Source: an uncultured Tidjanibacter sp.
GTDB lineage: Bacteria > Bacteroidota > Bacteroidia > Bacteroidales > Rikenellaceae
Direction of reading: 5' to 3'
NCBI GenBank assembly: GCA_944326085.1
Contig: CALVCL010000003.1
Location: 1-64,000 of the forward strand
Length of the DNA stretch: 64,000 nt
The position numbers and the translations under genes are program-made. Below are positions 1 to 8,327 of the stretch, piece after piece. Below the pieces are notes generated by a model. It was not told the origin of the DNA and searched no databases. It was given only the letters and a program-made list of their open reading frames with translations. Every line of letters starts with the position of its first letter. Within the stretch, counting starts at the first letter, position 1.

Positions 1-117
1 CCGAAACCGCGCCGCTGGGGTGTCGGCATCCAGATCGGTTATGGCCTTGCGCCCCGCACCGGCCGCCTTGAGCCTTATATCGGCATCGGCGTACAGTACA
101 GCATTTGGCAATGGTAG
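1..117 (+). CDS. C-terminal end of an unknown phage-type protein (partial)
   Basis: An open frame enters from the left edge and ends at a TAG at 115-117, giving 38 residues that end in VGIQIGYGLAPRT...PYIGIGVQYSIWQW. The alternating Gly/aromatic pattern ending in an aromatic residue resembles beta-strands of a membrane-associated or outer-membrane hairpin protein. Similar tails occur in small proteins of Bacteroides prophages, but I cannot assign a function. The antirepressor downstream supports a prophage setting. The start lies outside the window. Confidence 0.55.
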   Translation, partial: PKPRRWGVGIQIGYGLAPRTGRLEPYIGIGVQYSIWQW

Positions 118-133
118 ATTATTTTAAAAACGC

Positions 134-164
134 TTGCATAAAAACAAAGAGTAACATATCTTTG
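134..164 (+). promoter_or_regulatory. Bacteroidetes-type promoter for the antirepressor
   Basis: TATCTTTG at 157-164 matches the Bacteroides -7 consensus TAnnTTTG exactly. A TTG at 134-136, 20 bp upstream, can serve as the -33 element. It lies about 230 bp before the antirepressor start, so transcription would produce a long untranslated leader. Confidence 0.6.
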
Positions 165-396
165 TAATGCTTATCATTTTGGAAGGCGTGCGGAAGCTCG
201 CCAAGTTGTGCGGGCATTTTTTGTGCTTGTTTGTTGTTTGTTCTCAATGCGGAGTGTAATAGTTGGGAGCAAAATACATACTACGGCTTCGTACCCCCGT
301 GTAGCTGGTTAATGCCACTACGGCCTTCCAAAGGTGATAAGCGACGGGAAAGGCGAGGCCGTTTTTCTTTCGCCCAACCATTAAACGCTTATCATA
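165..396 (+). other. Long structured 5' leader of the antirepressor mRNA
   Basis: About 230 bases between the promoter and the antirepressor ATG contain no convincing gene. Several short self-complementary stretches are visible. The clearest is ACGGCCTT (320-327), which can pair with GAGGCCGT (355-362, last pair a wobble) and is followed directly by TTTTTCTTT. That arrangement resembles an intrinsic terminator or attenuator in front of the gene. The base composition is richer in G and C than ordinary intergenic DNA here. No known RNA family is recognised. Confidence 0.4.
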
Positions 397-1209
397 ATGG
401 AAATAACAAACGACAAGAATGCTACGGGCGTTCAAATCTTCAAAAATCCCACTTTCGGGCAAATCCGTACATCCATGACGGAAAGTGGTGAACCCTTGTT
501 TTGCCTTGCAGATGTATGCCGAGCATTAGATTTACAACAAGTATCAAAGGTTAGAACAAGACTTTACACAAAGGGGGTGCATACTATTCCCCTCCTTACA
601 AATGGTGGCATTCAACAAGCGTATTTCATCACTGAGCCGAACCTGTACAAGTGTATTTTCCAAAGCCGTAAGAAAGAAGCCGAGCAATTCCAAGATTGGG
701 TATGTAGTGAAGTATTACCCGCCATCCGCAAGACGGGCGGATATATGGTTACCAAGGGTGACGAGACGCCGGAACAAATCATGGCACGTGCCTTATTGGT
801 TGCCCAGCAAACAATCGAACGGAGCAAACAGCAGTTGCAAATGGCACAAGGTACCATCGAGCAACAGCAGGATCAGATAGCCGCAATGAAGTCTAAAGCC
901 GATTATGTGGATGACGTACTACAATCTACCGCAACCTATACGTTTACACAGATTGCACACTCATTGGGCTTCCGCAGCGTACATGTCCTGACAAAGGAAT
1001 TAGCCGCGCGTAAACTGATATTCAAACAAAGCGGCATGTGGCAACCGACCGCACGAGTGGCCGACAAGGGATATTTTACGACCCGCACGGCAAAGTTCAT
1101 CCATAGCAGCGATAATTCGATCGGGACAAGTCTCTCTACCGTGATAACGGAGGCGGGGCGTATGTTCATTCATTCCATTTTTTCGCAGGAGAAAGGAGGT
1201 GCACGATGA
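397..1209 (+). CDS. Phage antirepressor, BRO-N plus KilAC domains
   Basis: This 270-residue protein has an N-terminal BRO-N domain (about 15-115), including the typical stretch FCLADVCRALDLQQVSKVR and a later W-x-x-E-V-L-P-x-I-R block. A Gln-rich coiled coil follows (about 135-170), then a C-terminal KilAC-like domain (about 173-262) with FTQIAHSLG...LTKELAARK. Proteins of this type interfere with phage repressors or bind DNA during the lytic switch; this is family knowledge, not shown here. It ends in an ATGA overlap with the next small gene. No integrase or repressor is visible in the window, so it belongs to a prophage that extends left or to a remnant. Confidence 0.9.
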   Translation: MEITNDKNATGVQIFKNPTFGQIRTSMTESGEPLFCLADVCRALDLQQVSKVRTRLYTKGVHTIPLLTNGGIQQAYFITEPNLYKCIFQSRKKEAEQFQDWVCSEVLPAIRKTGGYMVTKGDETPEQIMARALLVAQQTIERSKQQLQMAQGTIEQQQDQIAAMKSKADYVDDVLQSTATYTFTQIAHSLGFRSVHVLTKELAARKLIFKQSGMWQPTARVADKGYFTTRTAKFIHSSDNSIGTSLSTVITEAGRMFIHSIFSQEKGGAR

Positions 1210-1403
1210 ATGTCTGTGAGCATCCGTATCTGTATGCTGTCGTGAAAGCCATGCAGGATTATCTCATCGAGGAGATGCAAGGTAAAAGTAATGCCGACTT
1301 GCGGCTGACATCAAAATTAGAGGCGGTCAAAAACCTCTTTAAAGACGAGATTGACGAATTGCGGACCATATACCGCGAGCAAGCAACGCACAAAAAACTC
1401 TAA
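1206..1403 (+). CDS. Small phage-type hypothetical protein
   Basis: A 65-residue, highly charged and probably helical protein. Its ATG overlaps the antirepressor stop (ATGA at 1206-1209), and a strong ribosome binding site AAAGGAGG lies just upstream (about 1193-1200), unusual for this genome. Both support real translation coupled to the antirepressor. No domain is recognised. A perfect terminator hairpin follows 20 bases after the stop. Confidence 0.65.
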   Translation: MNVCEHPYLYAVVKAMQDYLIEEMQGKSNADLRLTSKLEAVKNLFKDEIDELRTIYREQATHKKL

Positions 1404-1422
1404 CGAGCAGTAGTGAGTAGGA

Positions 1423-1445
1423 GGGCAACCTAAAAGGTTGCCCTT
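1423..1445 (+). terminator. Intrinsic terminator after the antirepressor pair
   Basis: A perfect 10-bp stem AGGGCAACCT (1423-1432) pairs with AGGTTGCCCT (1436-1445) around a 3-base loop. A short T-rich stretch follows. Confidence 0.8.
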
Positions 1446-1734
1446 TGTTGTAAACATAATACTATGCCTGAGCTGAACGCAAGGAGGTTTCCGCCTCTAT
1501 TAACTACAATTCGCATTACACAGACATCATGATGTTCAAGTCGACGCTTTGCTAAGTAACATACACACGTGTGTCTATAGGAGCCGGATTTATATCCGGC
1601 TCTTCTGATAGCAAACCAATAATATTTTCCAGAAAAAAATGTTCCCCTCCACGTTCCCCAACAGAACAATAACGCACAGTAAAACAACAAATTAAATCAC
1701 GCTATTTCACTCCCGCTCCGAGTACTCGGTCCGA
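1446..1734. other. Repeat-rich junction between phage genes and chromosome
   Basis: No convincing gene lies in these 289 bases. They hold an 8-bp inverted repeat GAGCCGGA/TCCGGCTC (1581-1602), a direct repeat GTTCCCC at 1641-1647 and 1653-1659, and a perfect 12-bp palindrome CCGAGTACTCGG (1718-1729) immediately after the stop of the minus-strand phosphoesterase. Direct repeats near a palindrome at the edge of phage genes could be integrase arm and core sites, but this is inference. Confidence 0.35.
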
Positions 1735-2844
1735 TTATAACTCAATTGTGGAAGATGCTCCCCATGCTATGGGGCTATTATCCGTATTCCACAGACACTC
1801 ACGCACTGTCATACGTTTCTCTTCCAAGTCTATTACAACCACTTGAAAAGATAGCAATCTCTCATCAAAGGCTGAATACTCACCCTTCATAGGAGAATCT
1901 ACTCGGAATACCGGTATTTTTATATTATTGTCTGGGCCGTGCCAGATATAAAACTCATTGTAGTTGGTGTTCCCATGAAAATAAGCTTTGATAGTCGGAT
2001 GGTTCGACAAAAAATTAGCCAGCTGTCTGTGCTCTGCGACTGCTGTTTCACCTTGGGATAACACACTGCTGGTGTCCGCAACAAGATTTTCGAAACCATG
2101 ACGTGAGGTAATTCTATGACCACGATGCGGATTAATCAAATGTTTGGCTTCAATGTCGGGTTCGTCGTGTGTAAAAACTATTGTAGGTACGGTATCGCAT
2201 ATTACATCATTAAGCCATTGTCGGGTAGAAAAGTCGAGCCACATGCCACAAAATGCAAAGCCGATGCCGTCTATAATTTTATAAAACTTTATCTTGTGTA
2301 CAGTGTTATCAAATTCATCGGCACTTATCGGTTCCGTCGGCTGCATGGTGTAGTTGTAAATCTGTGCGGCGCATTCAGCATCGGTTTTAGGATATAGCGG
2401 TTTTGTATAACCTATCGCATTTGAAATATCGTGGTTGCCGGCAAGGATATATATTGGAGTTACGTTGCCTTCATCATCATATGCCAACGGCTCAGAAAGC
2501 CATGCTTTGCTAAATTGTCTCCATGACTCAGTGGCTGTCTGTACACCGTCTTCCATGCGGTTTGCGATATCTCCACCATTAACTATGAAATCCAATCCTT
2601 GGATGCGTTTACCCTGAAGAACTCCTCCGTCAAGCGGCATGTCCGTTTCAGAGAGCTGCCGTATGGCTTCTATCATTGCGGCATTCACTTCTTCGGATGA
2701 TGCTTCATATCCACGAAATTCTCTTGTAAGGCCATAATGACAGTCTGATGCATATACGAAAGTCAGATATTCCTGTCCATTGAGGTCGATACCGACAACA
2801 AAAACAAAAAACGATAACAGTAAAAACAGTTTGTAACGCAACAT
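1735..2844 (-). CDS. Secreted calcineurin-like metallophosphoesterase
   Basis: A 369-residue protein with a hydrophobic signal peptide (residues 1-24) is followed by the metal-binding blocks of the calcineurin-like superfamily: ASDCHYG (D34, H36), NGGD (89-92) and AGNHD (135-139), with later THDE and YFHGN blocks. It should hydrolyse a phosphoester outside the cytoplasm; the substrate is unknown. I chose the ATG at 2844. A GTG 11 codons upstream would overlap the -7 promoter element at 2877-2884, and only the ATG starts directly at the signal peptide. Confidence 0.85.
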   Translation of the reverse strand: MLRYKLFLLLSFFVFVVGIDLNGQEYLTFVYASDCHYGLTREFRGYEASSEEVNAAMIEAIRQLSETDMPLDGGVLQGKRIQGLDFIVNGGDIANRMEDGVQTATESWRQFSKAWLSEPLAYDDEGNVTPIYILAGNHDISNAIGYTKPLYPKTDAECAAQIYNYTMQPTEPISADEFDNTVHKIKFYKIIDGIGFAFCGMWLDFSTRQWLNDVICDTVPTIVFTHDEPDIEAKHLINPHRGHRITSRHGFENLVADTSSVLSQGETAVAEHRQLANFLSNHPTIKAYFHGNTNYNEFYIWHGPDNNIKIPVFRVDSPMKGEYSAFDERLLSFQVVVIDLEEKRMTVRECLWNTDNSPIAWGASSTIEL

Positions 2845-2876
2845 GTTGTAATGAATTTGAAAAGTATAATTTGACA

Positions 2877-2884
2877 CAAACGTA
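2877..2884 (-). promoter_or_regulatory. -7 promoter element of the phosphoesterase gene
   Basis: Read on the minus strand this is TACGTTTG, an exact match to TAnnTTTG, about 33 bases before the chosen ATG. No good -33 element is seen at the expected distance. Confidence 0.5.
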
Positions 2885-2925
2885 TGATGTGCGTATTACA
2901 TCACCGTTACCGTAATATTACAAAA

Positions 2926-4143
2926 TCACCATAAGAATAATTGTCCGTTATTCTCCTGCTTGTCTTCATCTTTGGGGCATACTGCATCACCTTTCACTGT
3001 TTTACCGCCCCAGCGCCATGCATTGGAACGTTCATGTTCTACGAATCGGTCAAAATAGTCTGACGGAGTATAGCTGCGCTCCATTTCCGCCGATATGACC
3101 GAGAGATTGCGCAAGGCATCCGATTTGTCCGTATTGCCCATACGGGCCGCATGTATGGCTTTGTCGAAAATATCTATTGTCTCGTCGTATACATTTACGG
3201 GAACAGGAAAGGGATATCCGTCCTTACCTCCATGTGCAAATGAAAAACGTGCAGGATCAGCAAATCGCGAAGGAGTACCGTGAATGACTTCGCTTACCAA
3301 TGTGAGCGATTGAAGCGTGCGTGGTCCGACACCTTCAAGCAGAAGCAACGCTTCAATATCCCTGACATCCGTTTCATACGCAAGACGGAGTGCAGCACCA
3401 AGACGACGCATGTTTACGTCGGCTGCCGTTACTTCGTGATGCCGCGGCATGATAAGTTCCACTTCGCGCATAATACGTTCCGGGGTTTCATGCACAAGCT
3501 CAAGTATGCCTTTCTTTGTCGGTAGGGCATCGTGATGCGTAAGGTTAAGTATCAACCCCTGGTTACAGCCGCACACCGAAGTGTGGGGCTCTTCCGTAAA
3601 GGTCTCAATTGCCGATGAAAGCCAGTGATAACGTCGTGCCATACGACTGTCCTGGTTCATACCTTGCTGTATAACAGCCCATTCACCGTCGGCAGTAACA
3701 ATAAACGAATGCAGATACAACTGAAAGCCATCCTGTAAGGCTGTATTGTCTACTTTGGCAGACAGTTTACTGCTGCGTACCAATGAGGCGCCATCCAATC
3801 CGGTACGTTCGGCAACGGACAGAAGTTCGACAGGAGTTTGACGTGACGATTTGCCACGTCCGCCGCAAATGTATATGCCAAGGTCGTCGGAATGCAGGTT
3901 AACTGACTTTTTAAGTGCATTCATTACGGATGTCGTAATGCCGGATGAATGCCAGTCCATGCCGAGAACACATCCCAATGACTGAAACCAAAACGGGTCG
4001 CTCATACGCCGCAGGAACTCGCTGCGACCGTATTCCATGACTATTGCCTCGACTATGGCACCCCCAAGCCGACTCATTCGTTGGGCCAGCCATTGCGGCA
4101 CCGTGCCGTAATGCAGCGGAAGGTCGGCATGTCCTCGTTTCAT
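2926..4143 (-). CDS. DUF763 family protein
   Basis: This 405-residue protein matches the DUF763 family by its start (MKRGHADLPLHYGTVPQWL), the FWFQSLGCVLGMDWHSSG block (about 51-68) and the FSFAHGGKDGYPFPV block (about 300-314). A stretch at about 267-280 (LLLEGVGPRTLQSL) looks like a helix-hairpin-helix, a DNA-contacting motif, so a DNA-related role is plausible but unproven. No signal peptide or membrane segment is seen, so it is cytoplasmic. It is transcribed alone, divergent from msrBA. Confidence 0.9.
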   Translation of the reverse strand: MKRGHADLPLHYGTVPQWLAQRMSRLGGAIVEAIVMEYGRSEFLRRMSDPFWFQSLGCVLGMDWHSSGITTSVMNALKKSVNLHSDDLGIYICGGRGKSSRQTPVELLSVAERTGLDGASLVRSSKLSAKVDNTALQDGFQLYLHSFIVTADGEWAVIQQGMNQDSRMARRYHWLSSAIETFTEEPHTSVCGCNQGLILNLTHHDALPTKKGILELVHETPERIMREVELIMPRHHEVTAADVNMRRLGAALRLAYETDVRDIEALLLLEGVGPRTLQSLTLVSEVIHGTPSRFADPARFSFAHGGKDGYPFPVPVNVYDETIDIFDKAIHAARMGNTDKSDALRNLSVISAEMERSYTPSDYFDRFVEHERSNAWRWGGKTVKGDAVCPKDEDKQENNGQLFLW

Positions 4144-4235
4144 GTTGCTAAGATAATATGAAAAAGTTAATCATATTCATTATCTTGCATATCTGTCATG
4201 GACATAAAGCCCATTATTAAATAAACATAGAATAT

Positions 4236-5096
4236 ATGAAATTGAATGACATAGAAAAAAAAGTAATAGAGGGGAAAGGTACTGAGATGCCTTTCAGCGG
4301 CGAATATTGCCACAATACGGAAAAGGGGACATATGTATGCAGAAGATGCGGAGCCCCGTTGTATCGTTCAAACGACAAGTTCGATGCCGGATGCGGCTGG
4401 CCGAGTTTCGATAATGAAATTCCGAATGCCGTAAAACGTGTCCCTGATGCAGACGGTCACCGTACTGAAATAACATGTGCCGCATGCGAAGCTCATTTGG
4501 GACATGTATTTATCGGAGAAATGTTTACGGCCAAAAATACGCGCCATTGCGTCAATTCTCTGTCAATGGATTTTGTTCCGGAAGGCAGCGACACATCGGA
4601 TAAAGGCCATAAATATGAAACAGCAATATTTGCTGGCGGATGTTTTTGGGGCGTGGAATATTATTTCGCAAAAGTGCCTGGTGTCCTATCAACAGAAGCC
4701 GGATACATTGGCGGCAATATTGACAATCCAAGCTATGAAGACGTATGTACTGGACGTACCGGTCATGTCGAAGCTGTAAGGATTGTGTTCGCGCCCGACA
4801 TTGTATCATACGAAACTCTTGCACGTCTGTTTTTTGAAATTCATGACCCTGAACAGGTAAACAGGCAAGGCCCTGATATGGGCGAACAATACAGGTCGGA
4901 AATATTCTATACAAATGAAACACAGCATGAGATAGCCGATAGCCTGATATGCAAGCTGGCAGCTACCGGTTACGATGTCGCGACACGACTCACTCCGGCA
5001 AGCCGTTTTTGGCTTGCAGAAGATTATCACCAAAACTACTACGCCCAAAATGGTAAAACACCGTATTGTCACAGATATACCAGACGTTTCTTTTAG
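4236..5096 (+). CDS. msrAB: Fused peptide methionine sulfoxide reductase MsrB-MsrA
   Basis: The N-terminal half is MsrB, which reduces R-methionine sulfoxide. It has zinc cysteines C35/C38 and C81/C84 and the catalytic C105 in TRHCVNSLSMDF. The C-terminal half is MsrA, which reduces S-methionine sulfoxide, with GGCFWG at 134-139 (catalytic C136) and the HDPEQVNRQGPDMGEQYRS block. The B-then-A order is common in Bacteroidetes. At 286 residues it has the length expected for a fusion, and no signal peptide is seen, so it should act in the cytoplasm against oxidative damage. It is followed after 60 bases by an MFS transporter with its own promoter element. Confidence 0.95.
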   Translation: MKLNDIEKKVIEGKGTEMPFSGEYCHNTEKGTYVCRRCGAPLYRSNDKFDAGCGWPSFDNEIPNAVKRVPDADGHRTEITCAACEAHLGHVFIGEMFTAKNTRHCVNSLSMDFVPEGSDTSDKGHKYETAIFAGGCFWGVEYYFAKVPGVLSTEAGYIGGNIDNPSYEDVCTGRTGHVEAVRIVFAPDIVSYETLARLFFEIHDPEQVNRQGPDMGEQYRSEIFYTNETQHEIADSLICKLAATGYDVATRLTPASRFWLAEDYHQNYYAQNGKTPYCHRYTRRFF

Positions 5097-5125
5097 AAAG
5101 CATCATAATTCATCATTGCAATGTT

Positions 5126-5133
5126 TATCTTTG
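5126..5133 (+). promoter_or_regulatory. -7 promoter element of the MFS transporter gene
   Basis: TATCTTTG matches TAnnTTTG exactly and lies 22 bases before the chosen ATG at 5156. It supports that start over a longer reading frame beginning inside msrAB. No clear -33 element is present. Confidence 0.5.
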
Positions 5134-5155
5134 CAACCAATTTAAAGGTGATGAG

Positions 5156-6589
5156 ATGACAACTGCGGCAAGACAGGATACGGCAAACAGCACCAACCTG
5201 ACAGGAAACACGGAATGGAACGGATTGCCTATGCCGCAAAGGATATGGGCCATATTGGCCGTAACATTCGGAGTATCGTTGTCGGTGCTCGACGGAGCAA
5301 TAGCAAACGTAGCACTGCCAACTATCGGCACTTTGCTCGACATATCGCCGGCCAATTCAATATGGATTGTCAATGCCTATCAGTTGGCTATTGTCATGTC
5401 TTTGTTGACTTTCTCAACATTAGGCGATGTAATAGGGTATCGCAAGATATATATAGGAGGCCTTGTCGTATTCACAGTGGCTTCGGCATGTTGCTCGTTC
5501 TCAAATTCATTCGGCACATTGGTCGCAGCCCGTGTATTCCAGGGTTTTGGAGCAGCAGCCATCACAAGCATCAACACGACCCTAATTAGAATAATATACC
5601 CGCGTAACTACCTTGGCCGCGGCATGGGACTTAATGCAACTGTCGTTGCCGTTTCGTCGGTTGCCGGTCCGACAATAGCTGCCGGCATATTATCCTTTGC
5701 TCCATGGCAATGGCTGTTTGCAATCAACATACCGATAGGCATAGTTGCCTTAATGTTGAGCCGCCGTTTCCTGCCAAACAATCCCATAAAAGTCACTGGA
5801 CGACGTTTCGATTGGCGCGACAGCATAATGAATGCCTTGACATTCGGCCTGCTCATAGCATCAATAGAAGGCTATGCTCACGGCATAGACATCAACTACA
5901 TCATCTTCGGAATAGTACTGCTTGGAATAGTGGGCTTCTTTTTCGTTCGCAGTCAGCTAAATAAGGAGTATCCTATTTTGCCATTCGACCTGTTGAAAAT
6001 ACCGATATTCTCTGTTTCTGTGATAACATCCGTATGTTCGTTCATAGCACAGATGTCTGCATTGGTCGCTCTGCCGTTTTATTTGCAGCATACGTTCGGA
6101 TACAGTGCCGTCACAACGGGACTCGTTATGACGGCATGGCCTGCAATCATTGTCATTGTAGCACCTTTGGCCGGTCTACTTGTAGAACGAGTTCATGCAG
6201 GATTGCTTGGTGGAATAGGATTGCTGATAATGACATGTGGACTGTTCCTGCTTGCATGGATGCCTGAAACCCCGACTGTCATTGACGTAATATGGAGATT
6301 GATTTTGTGTGGCCTCGGGTTCGGATTTTTTCAATCACCCAACAACAGCATAATGATAGGGTCGGCACCTCAGCAGAGAAGCGGCAGCGCCAGTGGAATG
6401 CTTGCAACGGCACGTTTGCTCGGACAGACTACCGGTGCCGCACTCGTAGCTTTGCTGTTCCACATCAATTCAAACGGCGACATACACTTCGCATTGATGC
6501 TGTCCGGTGCATTTGCGGCAGCAGGGTCGGTTATAAGCTTCACGCGTCTGTCGCTGCCTATGCCGGAAGCACTCCGATCGAAAAAATAG
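5156..6589 (+). CDS. MFS drug/multidrug exporter, DHA2 (14-TM) type
   Basis: A 477-residue polytopic membrane protein with about 14 hydrophobic segments. The first helices carry VLDGAIANVALPTI, and the motif LGDVIGYRKIYIGG after helix 2 matches MFS motif A (G-D-x-x-G-R-[RK]). VARVFQGFGAAAI also resembles EmrB/QacA-type exporters. It probably exports toxic compounds using the proton gradient; the substrate cannot be told from sequence. The start at 5156 is preceded by AAAGGTG. Its stop lies only 4 bases from the stop of the convergent methyltransferase gene, with no separate terminator between them. Confidence 0.88.
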   Translation: MTTAARQDTANSTNLTGNTEWNGLPMPQRIWAILAVTFGVSLSVLDGAIANVALPTIGTLLDISPANSIWIVNAYQLAIVMSLLTFSTLGDVIGYRKIYIGGLVVFTVASACCSFSNSFGTLVAARVFQGFGAAAITSINTTLIRIIYPRNYLGRGMGLNATVVAVSSVAGPTIAAGILSFAPWQWLFAINIPIGIVALMLSRRFLPNNPIKVTGRRFDWRDSIMNALTFGLLIASIEGYAHGIDINYIIFGIVLLGIVGFFFVRSQLNKEYPILPFDLLKIPIFSVSVITSVCSFIAQMSALVALPFYLQHTFGYSAVTTGLVMTAWPAIIVIVAPLAGLLVERVHAGLLGGIGLLIMTCGLFLLAWMPETPTVIDVIWRLILCGLGFGFFQSPNNSIMIGSAPQQRSGSASGMLATARLLGQTTGAALVALLFHINSNGDIHFALMLSGAFAAAGSVISFTRLSLPMPEALRSKK

Positions 6590-6593
6590 ACTG

Positions 6594-7364
6594 TTATTTT
6601 GTTGCTACAAAAAACATATCAAAGCATGTATCATCGGCTAGCTTAAGAAAATAGTCGTTGATATTTATCGAGCCTGTCAGTTCAGTATTATCTTTCAATA
6701 ATTTGCGACGGTTAATACGGTTCAACACATCGTATGGCATCTGCAATATCCAGCGAGGGAGACGTTTTTGAAGTTTGAGAACGTCATATTTCATTATTTT
6801 ATCAACTGAACGACGGTTGTTCTCATAATACTGCATCACCTTCCCATTGCCATATATTCCAAGCGGTTCGTAATTGTCGAAATAACAGCCTATGAGGCCC
6901 TTAAATTCATCGACAGTATATTCGCGTACATGCCACGGGTTACGCGTCAACGACATGTGTTTGTTAGGAGTTGTGATTATAAGTTTGCCATCCGGCCGAA
7001 GCACACGTTTTATCTCGGCTATGGTATCGAAGTCCTTGCGAATATGCTCTATGACTTGGAAACAGAGCACAAAATCCATACTTCCTGACGCAATACCTTT
7101 CAATGGAGGAATGGTCATGCGACAAAACTCTACATTACTGTTTTGTGGAATTATTCCTGCCGGCGGCAATGTTTTGTCGATTGTGGTAAATGTAGCTGCA
7201 TGCGGCGCAATTATAGAAACCCCATATCCGCTTCCGGTGCCTATTTCAAGTACATTGCCCGATATTATCTCCGCTGCCTTGACATAAGCCAACATGGAGC
7301 GTTGAAATACATAATTATCCGATGCGTCAGTATGAGAAACCCTCTCTGCACTTTGTATTGCCAT
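6594..7364 (-). CDS. Class I SAM-dependent methyltransferase
   Basis: A 256-residue protein with the SAM-binding motif I VLEIGTGSGYG (about 39-49), a post-motif Asp in TTIDK, motif III-like SMDFVLCFQVIEHI and LRPDGKLIITTPN. This is the Methyltransf_11 pattern seen in small-molecule, lipid and polysaccharide methyltransferases. The C-terminal third is specific and basic and may hold the acceptor site; the substrate is unknown. It starts 3 bases after cvfB ends, so the two are co-transcribed. Confidence 0.85.
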   Translation of the reverse strand: MAIQSAERVSHTDASDNYVFQRSMLAYVKAAEIISGNVLEIGTGSGYGVSIIAPHAATFTTIDKTLPPAGIIPQNSNVEFCRMTIPPLKGIASGSMDFVLCFQVIEHIRKDFDTIAEIKRVLRPDGKLIITTPNKHMSLTRNPWHVREYTVDEFKGLIGCYFDNYEPLGIYGNGKVMQYYENNRRSVDKIMKYDVLKLQKRLPRWILQMPYDVLNRINRRKLLKDNTELTGSININDYFLKLADDTCFDMFFVATK

Positions 7365-7367
7365 ACC

Positions 7368-8201
7368 TCAAGCTTTTATTAAAACACCGTCTTCCTGTTT
7401 TATCTGTCCCTGGCTCATAAGGTAACCTGTAGCGCGTTTAAAAACCTTCTTGCTCATGCCAGTAAGTGTCGCTATCTCTTCCGGAGTACTCCTGTCATTC
7501 AACTTGAGTCGACCGCCATTGCCGGCGATGATTGAAAGAAGTCTGGATGCTGCCGATTTTACCTCATCAAATCCTTGTTGCTGAAGACTTATATCTATAC
7601 GTCCGTCATCTGTAATGCGGCTCACGTAACCTGACAGTTTATCGCCTATGTTGATACGGCAGAACAATTGGTTATCATAGATTACACCCCAATGCCGGTT
7701 TTCAACAATGACACGGTAACCCGCATCTAACCGACGCGCCACGAGTATACCGACTTTCTGACGCGGACGTACTGATATATGTTCATTCGATATAAACCCA
7801 TTGAGTTTGGTTGAGGCCACCACACGCCCAGATACGTTGTCTCTGTAAAGAAAAACAATATATTTGCGACCGGCCTCCATGTGCAATCCCTGATTGGAAT
7901 TAGGCACGAACAAATCCTTGGCAGTAATTCCCCAATCGAGAAATGCACCGTGAATGTTCTTGTCAACCACTTTAAGATAGGCTGCTTCTCCTACAACTGC
8001 AAACGGATGTTCGGTTGTTGCTATTAAACGGTTCTCCGAGTCATGATAAACAAAAACATCTTTCGTATCACCCACCTTGTCACCGAACGATACGTAACGA
8101 TTAGGCAGCAAAACCTCTTCGCCATCGATGTCGGCCAGATATAGGCCATGATCGGAAATGCGACTGACGGTCAGTGTCTGATAACTACCTGCTTGTAGCA
8201 T
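7368..8201 (-). CDS. cvfB: CvfB-like S1 RNA-binding protein
   Basis: A 277-residue protein of the CvfB/YitL family: S1-like OB folds in tandem (first about 1-60, with LYLADIDGEEVLLPNRY; second containing GAFLDWGITAKDLFVP; third containing SGYVSRITDDGRIDISLQ), then a C-terminal winged helix (about 225-277, ATLTGMSKKVFKRATGYL). Family members bind RNA and affect expression of virulence or metabolic genes. I chose the ATG at 8201 because a -7 promoter element (8223-8230) overlaps the longer frame, and the protein begins with the first OB fold there. Confidence 0.88.
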   Translation of the reverse strand: MLQAGSYQTLTVSRISDHGLYLADIDGEEVLLPNRYVSFGDKVGDTKDVFVYHDSENRLIATTEHPFAVVGEAAYLKVVDKNIHGAFLDWGITAKDLFVPNSNQGLHMEAGRKYIVFLYRDNVSGRVVASTKLNGFISNEHISVRPRQKVGILVARRLDAGYRVIVENRHWGVIYDNQLFCRINIGDKLSGYVSRITDDGRIDISLQQQGFDEVKSAASRLLSIIAGNGGRLKLNDRSTPEEIATLTGMSKKVFKRATGYLMSQGQIKQEDGVLIKA

Positions 8202-8222
8202 ATTACATGTACTATTAATTTG

Positions 8223-8230
8223 CAAATATA
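8223..8230 (-). promoter_or_regulatory. -7 promoter element of the cvfB-methyltransferase operon
   Basis: The minus strand reads TATATTTG, an exact TAnnTTTG match, 21 bases upstream of the chosen cvfB ATG. It is divergent from the promoter of the hydrolase gene on the plus strand. Confidence 0.5.
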
Positions 8231-8279
8231 CACCGAATACACCGTTTTTTCCACAGTCAAATGTTTTTTGCATTCACTG

Positions 8280-8311
8280 TTGGTATCCGACCGTGCTTTT
8301 GGCTACTTTTG
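8280..8311 (+). promoter_or_regulatory. Promoter of the hydrolase-transglycosylase-uvrA operon
   Basis: TACTTTTG at 8304-8311 matches the -7 consensus, with a TTG at 8280-8282 and a 21-bp spacer. It lies 16 bases before the chosen ATG at 8328. Confidence 0.55.
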
Positions 8312-8327
8312 CACAAAAATATATGAC

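Noticed and set aside
231-491. Open frame of 86 codons in the antirepressor leader
   Set aside because: It overlaps the antirepressor start in another frame, has no ribosome binding site or recognisable domain, and the leader is better explained as structured RNA.
1430-1690. Minus-strand open frame of 86 codons in the phage/chromosome junction
   Set aside because: It runs through the 1581-1602 inverted repeat and the GTTCCCC repeats and shows no family resemblance.
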